This document shows, piece after piece, positions 1 to 4,819 of a stretch of 5,648 bases of DNA. A model generated the notes under the pieces. That model had not been told where the DNA came from. It searched no databases and saw nothing but the letters and a program-made list of their open reading frames with translations. The DNA comes from an uncultured Flavobacteriales bacterium. GTDB lineage: Bacteria > Bacteroidota > Bacteroidia > Flavobacteriales_D > Crocinitomicaceae. Location: assembly GCA_903879765.1 (NCBI GenBank), contig CAIRMS010000198.1, positions 1 through 5,648 on the forward strand. Direction: 5' to 3'. The position numbers were made by a program, and so were the translations under genes. Every line of letters begins with the position of its first letter. The stretch's first letter is position 1.

Positions 1-122
1 GTACAAATTTCGAAAAGTTCATCAAGCATAAATCAAACACTGTGTGAACTTTTAAACAATGAAAATTTCATAATTGTCTTTGACATACATCCGTGTAAGT
101 AGATACCCTCCTTTGTATTTTG

Positions 123-130
123 TAACTTTG
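123..130 (+). promoter_or_regulatory. Bacteroidota -7 promoter box (TAACTTTG)
   Basis: TAACTTTG is an exact match to the Bacteroidota -7 consensus TAnnTTTG. It ends 14 bases before the ATG at 145, so transcription would start near 134-136 and leave a leader of about 10 bases. No clear TTG -33 element lies 17-23 bases upstream, so the call rests on the -7 box and its position. It would drive the gene at 145 and possibly the following yicC-gmk-nadD genes, as no other promoter box is evident before 734. Confidence 0.55.
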
Positions 131-144
131 CACAAAAATCTAGC

Positions 145-702
145 ATGCAGCAAAAAAAAGTAAAGCTTACGGCGGCATTAAAACAGTTTGAATCCGATAA
201 TGAAACGGATGTCCTTTCAGCACTAAAAATCTTTGAACAACAAGGTGACATTTCAATTTTACCTTCTGTTTTTGAAAAATTACGCAGCTGTGAACTGACC
301 ATTGAAAAAGCAATTTTAGGATTTCTATCGGATATTCAGAAAGTTGAAGCTAAAACAATTTTCATTCAATTCCTTTCTGAGGAAAAGGAACAAGCGCTCA
401 GACAAAAAGTATTAACGAGTATTTGGAATTCTAAATTGACTTATGATGAACATTTACCATTTTTTGTTATGCTCGCGTCAACAGGAGATTTTATGCAGTC
501 ACTGGAATGCTTAACGATCATAGAGAACATGCAGGGACCATTTGCAGAACACGAACTATTGGAATCACAATTACTTTTGAAAGAATACGTGGAGGAAGCT
601 ACACATGAAGACGAGCAAAAACGTCAAATCATGAGTGAAATTGCTTGGTTTATCAAAGAACAAAACGAAGGAATTGATGCCGATTTATTAATTGAGGACT
701 AG
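145..702 (+). CDS. Hypothetical helical protein, HEAT-repeat-like, upstream of yicC
   Basis: This encodes 185 residues and I do not recognise a named family. The protein has no signal peptide or membrane segment, so it is probably cytoplasmic. Predicted structure is almost all helix: amphipathic stretches around residues 4-17, 20-34, 37-47, 51-63, 68-78, 81-96, 102-111, 116-129, 136-151 and 156-173, in antiparallel pairs separated by short turns. The pattern of a helix pair recurring every 30-40 residues (for example 'DVLSALKIFEQQGDISILP', then 'AKTIFIQFLSEEKEQALRQKV') resembles HEAT/ARM-type solenoids, which usually bind other proteins. The C-terminus is acidic (DADLLIED). The ATG at 145 is preceded by an A-rich leader and a TAACTTTG box. 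The gene stops 31 bases before the YicC gene, so co-transcription is likely. That it is a real gene is fairly certain; the HEAT assignment is inference from pattern only. Confidence 0.75.
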   Translation: MQQKKVKLTAALKQFESDNETDVLSALKIFEQQGDISILPSVFEKLRSCELTIEKAILGFLSDIQKVEAKTIFIQFLSEEKEQALRQKVLTSIWNSKLTYDEHLPFFVMLASTGDFMQSLECLTIIENMQGPFAEHELLESQLLLKEYVEEATHEDEQKRQIMSEIAWFIKEQNEGIDADLLIED

Positions 703-733
703 TTTAGTATAACGAACTTTTAAAAACGCACTT

Positions 734-1600
734 ATGTTGCAATCAATGACAGGCTTTGGAAAAAGCAATGGCCTATACCAAGCAAAAAAAGTATCCATCG
801 AAATACGTTCCTTGAACAGTAAAGGATTGGATTTGAATTTGAGAATACCATCTTCCTATAGAGAATTGGAGTCGGAATTACGTAAACTTCTTGGAGAACA
901 ATTAGACCGAGGTAAAATTGATTTTGGTATCTATATCGAGAGTCAAGCGGACCAATCAAACGGATTAATTAACACCGAACTTGCCACACTTTATTACCAT
1001 GAAGTTAAGAAACTGAATGAATCATGGTCAGAAGCTCCTGTCGATTATCTTTCGTTGGTTTTGCGCTTACCAGAGGTGCTGAATCAACAAGCTCCAGAAG
1101 TCAGCGAAGAGGAGAAGAAATTTATTTTGGATCTTGCCTTGAGTGCATGTCAAAAACTCACGCAATTTCGCGCACAAGAAGGCGAAGCTTTGCATGCTGA
1201 TTTTACCGAAAAAATCGAATCAATCCGAATTGGAATTCAAGAGATTAGTGTCTTCGAACCAGAACGTATTCAAGTCATTCGTGACCGTATTTCAAAAGCA
1301 TTAACCGATTTGTCCGATGTCAGAATTGACGAAAATCGTTTGGAGCAAGAAATGATTTATTACCTTGAAAAATTAGATGTTTCGGAGGAAAAAATGCGCC
1401 TCACAAACCATTTGGATTATTTTTTAAATACTATGGTCATTCCACGAAATGGAAAGAAACTTGGGTTTATCTGTCAAGAAATGGGACGTGAAATCAATAC
1501 ACTTGGTAGCAAATGCAATCATGCAGAGATCCAAAAAAGAGTTGTTGACATGAAGGATAACTTAGAAAAGATGAAGGAACAAATCTTAAACACGCTCTAA
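734..1600 (+). CDS. YicC/YloC family endoribonuclease-like protein
   Basis: This 288-residue protein matches the YicC family in length and architecture. The N-terminus 'MLQSMTGFGKS' is the family signature. Residues 1-155 form the YicC-like N-terminal domain, ending in an 'EGEALHADF' segment at about 149-157. The C-terminal domain (DUF1732) includes 'DVSEEKMRLTNHLDYF' at 215-230 and the highly conserved block from G240 to about I284, with key residues F245, Q248, E249, R252, E253, N255, T256, G258, S259, K260 and E265. E. coli YicC is reported to be an RNase involved in small-RNA turnover; applying that here is inference from family. The gene starts 31 bases after the upstream gene and ends 11 bases before the gmk ATG, so it belongs to one transcription unit. 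A yicC-gmk pairing, here followed by nadD, is common in Bacteroidota. No family motif appears to be missing. Confidence 0.94.
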   Translation: MLQSMTGFGKSNGLYQAKKVSIEIRSLNSKGLDLNLRIPSSYRELESELRKLLGEQLDRGKIDFGIYIESQADQSNGLINTELATLYYHEVKKLNESWSEAPVDYLSLVLRLPEVLNQQAPEVSEEEKKFILDLALSACQKLTQFRAQEGEALHADFTEKIESIRIGIQEISVFEPERIQVIRDRISKALTDLSDVRIDENRLEQEMIYYLEKLDVSEEKMRLTNHLDYFLNTMVIPRNGKKLGFICQEMGREINTLGSKCNHAEIQKRVVDMKDNLEKMKEQILNTL

Positions 1601-1611
1601 AATATAGATTG

Positions 1612-2178
1612 ATGGAAGGAAAATGCATCATCATTTCTGCTCCCTCAGGTGCAGGTAAAACAACCATCGTTCAGGCCTTATTAAAGGACTTGAATCAACT
1701 TGCTTTTTCCATTTCAGCATGTTCTCGTGATCCCCGTGGAAAAGAACAAGATGGAATAGATTATTATTTTTTGGGAAAGGACACCTTTCAGAAATACATA
1801 AATGAAAATGCTTTTCTCGAATGGGAGGAAGTATACGAAGGAATGTTTTATGGAACATTGAAATCAGAACTTTCACGTATTTGGAATGAAGGTAAAACAG
1901 TGATTTTTGATGTAGATGTTGTTGGCGGAATTCACTTAAAACAAATCATGGGCGAAAAGGCCTTGAGTATTTTTATTCAACCTCCTTCCATGGAGGAGTT
2001 AACCCGTCGACTTACCTCGCGCAATACAGATTCTTTAGAGAAAATAACTATGCGCTTGGCGAAAGCGGAACAAGAAATTGAACAAGCCAAAGATTTTGAT
2101 GTTATCATTGTGAATGATCAATTAGACTTGGCTATTCAATCAGTGCATTCAGCAATTTCACGTTTTATTGAAAAATGA
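1612..2178 (+). CDS. gmk: Guanylate kinase
   Basis: Guanylate kinase phosphorylates GMP (and dGMP) to GDP with ATP, an essential cytoplasmic step in GTP supply. The 188 residues are full length. The P-loop 'SAPSGAGKTT' spans residues 9-18 with K16 and T17. The GMP-binding region 'SACSRDPRGKEQDGIDYYF' lies at 35-53, including S35, R39, R42, E45 and Y51. 'EWEEVYEGMFYGT' follows at 70-82 and 'VIFDVDVVGG' at 97-106. The lid with R133 and R137 and the motif RLAKAEQE (148-155) come before the C-terminal 'VIIVND'. I chose ATG 1612 over the in-frame TTG at 1609: the family begins 'MEGK.II.SAPSG', and TTG would only add one residue. The gene follows yicC after 11 bases, and its TGA overlaps the nadD ATG (ATGA at 2175-2178), which suggests translational coupling. 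Confidence 0.97.
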   Translation: MEGKCIIISAPSGAGKTTIVQALLKDLNQLAFSISACSRDPRGKEQDGIDYYFLGKDTFQKYINENAFLEWEEVYEGMFYGTLKSELSRIWNEGKTVIFDVDVVGGIHLKQIMGEKALSIFIQPPSMEELTRRLTSRNTDSLEKITMRLAKAEQEIEQAKDFDVIIVNDQLDLAIQSVHSAISRFIEK

Positions 2179-2789
2179 AAATAGGACTCTACTTCGGGAC
2201 ATTTAATCCAATTCACGTCGGACATTTAATCATTGCGAATTACATGGTTGAACACACAGATGTAGATCAAGTATGGATGGTTGTGACACCACAAAATCCA
2301 TTGAAGGATAAATCTACCTTACTAAAGGACTCACATCGCTTAAATATCGTCAGGGAAGCAATTGAGGACAACTTGAAGTTACGAGTATCAGACATTGAAT
2401 TTCATTTACCCAAACCGAATTATACGATTTCAACACTGACGCATCTGAAGGAAAAATATCCGGAGCATGATTTTGCTTTAATTATGGGAGAAGATAATTT
2501 AAGGACCTTTCATAAATGGTATAATCACGAAGTCATCCTAGCAAAGCACACCATTTACGTTTATCCACGCGTATTAACAAGTTCCGAAGAGGCAGAAGTA
2601 ATTGCCCAAAAAGGAACGATTGATCATCCATATCGGAATGCACCTAACGTCGTTTTTTGTGACGACGCCCCAATTATGAAGGTTTCGGCAAGTTTTATAC
2701 GTCAATCAATCAAAGAGGGAAAAGACGTTCGTTATCTTTTAACAGAACCCGTGTATAAGTACATTACGGACATGCACTTTTACAAATAA
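2175..2789 (+). CDS. nadD: Nicotinate-nucleotide adenylyltransferase
   Basis: NadD transfers AMP from ATP to nicotinate mononucleotide to make deamido-NAD, the penultimate step of NAD synthesis. The protein has 204 residues, normal for the family. It opens with the nucleotidyltransferase signature 'GTFNPIHVGH' (residues 8-17), whose H14 and H17 form the HxGH catalytic motif. The substrate region includes 'PNYTISTLTHL' (81-91) and 'MGEDNLRTFHKW' (104-115), the usual GxDNLxxFxxW block. The C-terminal ATP-binding element is 'SASFIR' (171-176), a variant of the common ISSTxIR with R176 kept, followed by 'YLLTEPVYKYI' (187-197). The start codon overlaps the gmk stop, giving a GMP-kinase and NAD-synthesis pair under shared expression. 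The gene is last in its cluster and ends just before a strong hairpin at 2792-2819. Confidence 0.95.
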   Translation: MKIGLYFGTFNPIHVGHLIIANYMVEHTDVDQVWMVVTPQNPLKDKSTLLKDSHRLNIVREAIEDNLKLRVSDIEFHLPKPNYTISTLTHLKEKYPEHDFALIMGEDNLRTFHKWYNHEVILAKHTIYVYPRVLTSSEEAEVIAQKGTIDHPYRNAPNVVFCDDAPIMKVSASFIRQSIKEGKDVRYLLTEPVYKYITDMHFYK

Positions 2790-2791
2790 AA

Positions 2792-2819
2792 AAGGGGAAC
2801 TTCTTTTGAAGTCCCCCTT
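2792..2819 (-). terminator. Intrinsic terminator between convergent nadD and T9SS-cargo genes
   Basis: Arms 2792-2803 (AAGGGGAACTTC) and 2808-2819 (GAAGTCCCCCTT) pair over 12 positions with a single A-C mismatch around a TTTT loop. Read on the minus strand, the stem is followed at once by TTTTTTATTT (2782-2791 complement, including two T of the arm), a classic U tract, so it is a strong terminator for the gene ending at 2841. Read on the + strand, the hairpin is followed by ATCATAAG, with only a weak T run. It may still stop nadD transcripts, but less well. Confidence 0.88.
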
Positions 2820-2840
2820 ATCATAAGAAATGAAGTTTTC

Positions 2841-3596
2841 TTAATTCTTCATGAATTTAACGATTTCAACACCGTTTGCATGAACGACGTGAACAAAGTA
2901 AATACCTGAATTCAATCCAGCTGTATCAAATGTTAAGTTAGTTGAAGTTCCGATGTTTCTTTTTTCAATCGTTTTACCTTCTACATTTGTTAAAATGATT
3001 TCTGAAACTTTCATCCCTCCTGTAATTCCATTCACGGTAATACTTGCATTCGCTGGATTTGGACTCACAGAAATTGGAGAAATGATTCCCTCAATCACAC
3101 CTGCTGAACCTACAACAATTTTATATCCTGGAAACGAAACCGTTTGAGTCACTGGAGTAGGAGGAAGTCCCGGAAACAATGTCACCAATACAGTTGCGTT
3201 AACATCAATGGTAATTGGAAAAGTCCCTGCTGTTGAAGCTGTACCTGAAATGTTGGCACATCCGTTCGCTCCACCTGCATAAGAACAAGAACTGATGTTA
3301 CATGCATACGTGAATCCGTTTGGAAGTCCATTTACACCTGTCACAGTGAATCCTTGAATAGGAGAGCCAACAAACTGACCAGTTGCATCTAATTCTGCTG
3401 TTACAGTTGCTGGAACTTTGAAGTTCAAATCAGTGGAATAAGCGACATTTACCAGCGCTGGAGGAAAGTTTTGTGTCGTATCCGGCCAAACTCCATAGGT
3501 TGAGTCGACGAAATTAGCACCTGGCGTACATGCTTGTGCCCATGTTGCAGAGTTCAACAATACCGTTGACAATGCGAGAAACAATAATTTTTTCAT
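2841..3596 (-). CDS. Small secreted protein with type IX secretion C-terminal sorting domain
   Basis: This encodes 251 residues. Residues 1-22 are a Sec signal peptide: KK, a hydrophobic core (LLFLALSTVLL), then a likely AQA cleavage site. The mature part (about 23-165) is rich in Thr, Val, Gly and Pro and looks like an all-beta, Ig-like domain, with 'GLPNGFTYACN' (90-100) and 'GCANISGTASTAGTFPITI' (112-130). Its cysteines are at 23, 99, 104 and 113 and could form disulfides after export. Residues 172-251 are a type A T9SS sorting domain: 'SPNP' at 178-181, 'GKTIEKRN' near 207-214, 'GLNSGIYFVHV' at 227-237 and the basic end 'VKFMKN'. In the family this domain directs passage across the outer membrane and is then removed, leaving cargo on the surface or released. 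The function of the mature domain is unknown. The gene is monocistronic, convergent to nadD and divergent from the DUF4286 gene. Confidence 0.92.
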   Translation of the reverse strand: MKKLLFLALSTVLLNSATWAQACTPGANFVDSTYGVWPDTTQNFPPALVNVAYSTDLNFKVPATVTAELDATGQFVGSPIQGFTVTGVNGLPNGFTYACNISSCSYAGGANGCANISGTASTAGTFPITIDVNATVLVTLFPGLPPTPVTQTVSFPGYKIVVGSAGVIEGIISPISVSPNPANASITVNGITGGMKVSEIILTNVEGKTIEKRNIGTSTNLTFDTAGLNSGIYFVHVVHANGVEIVKFMKN

Positions 3597-3604
3597 AGCT
3601 TTTT

Positions 3605-3614
3605 GTTAATTAAC
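3605..3614. repeat. 10-base perfect palindrome in the T9SS-cargo leader
   Basis: GTTAATTAAC reads the same on both strands. It lies between the TATATTTG box and the minus-strand ATG at 3596, about 9 bases upstream of the start codon, so it would be in the mRNA leader or just past the transcription start. It could be a small operator half-site, but at this length in AT-rich DNA it may be chance. Confidence 0.3.
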
Positions 3615-3619
3615 GAATT

Positions 3620-3627
3620 CAAATATA
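3620..3627 (-). promoter_or_regulatory. Bacteroidota -7 promoter box (TATATTTG) for the T9SS-cargo gene
   Basis: On the minus strand TATATTTG matches TAnnTTTG exactly and ends 23 bases before the ATG, giving an expected leader of roughly 18-20 A-rich bases. A TTTGAC sequence lies upstream, but with only 14 bases between it and the box, shorter than the usual 17-23, so the -33 element is doubtful. Confidence 0.6.
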
Positions 3628-3641
3628 GGTTTTTTTGTTGT

Positions 3642-3649
3642 CAAATGTA
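3642..3649 (-). promoter_or_regulatory. Second, upstream -7-like box (TACATTTG)
   Basis: A second exact TAnnTTTG match on the minus strand lies 14 bases upstream of the first. It could be an alternative start site for the T9SS-cargo gene, or its TTTG could act as a poorly spaced -33 element for the downstream box. No TTG is found 17-23 bases above it. Confidence 0.35.
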
Positions 3650-3710
3650 TAAAACGTAAGATTTCCAGATTATTGTGTTGTGTTAAAAAGAAGTATCCAC
3701 CCAAGTTTTT

Positions 3711-3718
3711 TACATTTG
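3711..3718 (+). promoter_or_regulatory. Bacteroidota -7 promoter box (TACATTTG) for DUF4286-rsmA
   Basis: TACATTTG matches TAnnTTTG exactly and ends only 4 bases before the ATG at 3723. With normal spacing the transcript would begin at or within a base or two of the A of the start codon, predicting a leaderless mRNA. No TTG is seen 17-23 bases upstream. The box lies in the 126-base divergent intergenic region shared with the T9SS-cargo gene. Confidence 0.5.
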
Positions 3719-3722
3719 TAGG

Positions 3723-4040
3723 ATGGTATTATATAATGTAACAGTAAGTATTGATCGAGAAATCGAACAAGAGTGGTTGGAGTGGATGCGCCAACTTCAC
3801 ATTCCACAAGTGATGGAGACAGGTTGTTTTTTGGAGTGTCGTATTTCAAAAATCCAAGGAGAGGAAGACGGTGGCTCAGCTTATTCATGCTTGTATTTAG
3901 CTCCAACTTCAGAGAAATTAGATGAGTATCACGCAAAATATGCTCAGGCTTTACAGCAGGATCATGCGCAGCGATACGGAGGGAAATTCGCAGCATTTAG
4001 AACGAATTTAACGGTCATCGAAGAATTTAAAGTATCATGA
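3723..4040 (+). CDS. DUF4286 family protein
   Basis: This is a 105-residue cytoplasmic protein of the Bacteroidota family DUF4286, whose function is unknown. The start at 3723 agrees with the family N-terminus ('MVLYNVTVSID'). The visible pattern is strand (3-10), helix (14-33), strand (35-44), strand (53-60), helix (64-85) and strand (89-101), a beta-alpha-beta-beta-alpha-beta order typical of ferredoxin-like dimeric alpha/beta barrels; this is inference from pattern. Likely conserved positions include W18, W21, H26, P28, G34, F36, Y54, H81, R84, G86, A91, F92 and R93. Its TGA overlaps the rsmA ATG (ATGA, 4037-4040), so the two are probably translated together. That points to a role near rRNA maturation or simply to shared expression. 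A promoter box sits 4 bases before the ATG. Confidence 0.88.
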   Translation: MVLYNVTVSIDREIEQEWLEWMRQLHIPQVMETGCFLECRISKIQGEEDGGSAYSCLYLAPTSEKLDEYHAKYAQALQQDHAQRYGGKFAAFRTNLTVIEEFKVS

Positions 4041-4819
4041 ACGTAAAGCCAAAAAAACACCTCGGTCAGCATTTTTTAAAAGACCTTGAAACCTGCGAGA
4101 AAATTGCCAATCAAGTTACTTTTCATAGAGGATGCAAACGCGTTCTTGAGGTTGGTCCGGGTATGGGTGCATTAACTGACTTTTTGAAATCGCATGATGG
4201 AATCGAACTTTTTCTGGTAGACATCGATGCGGAATCAATCGAGTATTTACATCACAAATACCCTTTAATGGGTGATCGAATAATTTACGCTGATTTTTTA
4301 CGACAAGACTTAACGGAAATAATGGGGCCTGAACCATTCATTGTTGCGGGTAATTTCCCTTACAATATTTCCTCTCAAATTTTATTTAAGTGTCTAGAAT
4401 ACCGAAATCAAATTCCGGAAATCATGGGGATGTTTCAAAAGGAAGTTGCGGTTCGAATAGCAGAAAAACCTGGCACGAAAGAATATGGAATCTTGAGTGT
4501 GTTTATGCAAGCTTTTTATGACATTGAATATTGTTTTACTGTTGATGAACATGTATTTGTTCCGCCACCAAAAGTGAAATCTGGCGTAATTCGCTGTACG
4601 AGAAATGAGCGTCAGTCATTACCTTGTGATGAAAAGTTGTTCATGCGTGTTGTGAAAACTGCATTTCAGCAAAGGAGAAAAACACTTCGGAATTCAATTA
4701 AGTCGCTGACACAAGATGCGCAGTTGCCAGAGAAATTTGTCACTCAACGACCGGAAAGACTTAGTGTGGATGATTTTATCGAATTGACACTATTTATTGA
4801 AGGATTAGGGAGTAAATAA
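4037..4819 (+). CDS. rsmA: 16S rRNA dimethyladenosine transferase RsmA (KsgA)
   Basis: RsmA uses S-adenosylmethionine to dimethylate the two adjacent adenines (A1518 and A1519 in E. coli) in the terminal loop of 16S rRNA, a late 30S assembly step. The 260 residues are full length. 'KPKKHLGQHFLKD' (4-16) is the N-terminal signature. Motif I, 'VLEVGPGMGALT' (36-47), binds SAM; the acidic residues near 62-64 (VDID) follow. Motif IV, 'GNFPYNISS' (105-113), holds the catalytic NxxY (N106, Y109). 'MFQKEVAVRI' (132-141) and 'VFVPPPKVKSGVI' (173-185) are family blocks, and 'AFQQRRKTLRNS' (209-220) is the C-terminal RNA-contact helix. The start is coupled to the DUF4286 stop. The last 15 bases overlap the end of the convergent MORN gene, and no terminator lies in that overlap; a candidate lies at 5160-5196. 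Confidence 0.97.
   Translation: MNVKPKKHLGQHFLKDLETCEKIANQVTFHRGCKRVLEVGPGMGALTDFLKSHDGIELFLVDIDAESIEYLHHKYPLMGDRIIYADFLRQDLTEIMGPEPFIVAGNFPYNISSQILFKCLEYRNQIPEIMGMFQKEVAVRIAEKPGTKEYGILSVFMQAFYDIEYCFTVDEHVFVPPPKVKSGVIRCTRNERQSLPCDEKLFMRVVKTAFQQRRKTLRNSIKSLTQDAQLPEKFVTQRPERLSVDDFIELTLFIEGLGSK

Noticed and set aside
13..53. Inverted repeat AAAAGTTCA (13-21) and TGAACTTTT (45-53) with a 23-base spacer.
   Set aside because: A 9-base pair of arms within about 30 bases is expected roughly 0.65 times in a window this long by chance, more in AT-rich DNA. The large loop and missing T tract do not suit a terminator. It could be an operator, but there is no support.
1..102. Partial reading frames at the left edge: a + frame open from 1 to TAG 100-102 (33 codons), another + frame ending at TGA 45-47, and a minus-strand ATG at 27-29 open to the edge.
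   Set aside because: Each is too short to identify and they compete with one another. Any could be the end or start of a neighbouring gene, but nothing in the sequence decides between them, so none is listed.
33..302. Long antisense frames, such as minus 33-302 and 732-959, and + frames across 2953-3147 and 5356-5643.
   Set aside because: They lie opposite well-supported genes, have no family-like sequence and no promoter or A-rich leader of their own, so they are best explained as by-products of the real coding frames.
46..724. Direct 11-base repeat GAACTTTTAAA at 46-56 and 714-724, each upstream of a gene.
   Set aside because: Several 11-base repeats are expected by chance in 5.6 kb, so it carries no weight without more copies.
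3527..3540. Possible lipobox before Cys23 of the T9SS-cargo protein.
   Set aside because: The residues before the cysteine are A-Q-A. A lipobox needs Leu or a similar residue at -3 and a small residue at -2, so signal peptidase I cleavage fits better. T9SS type A cargo is also usually not a lipoprotein.
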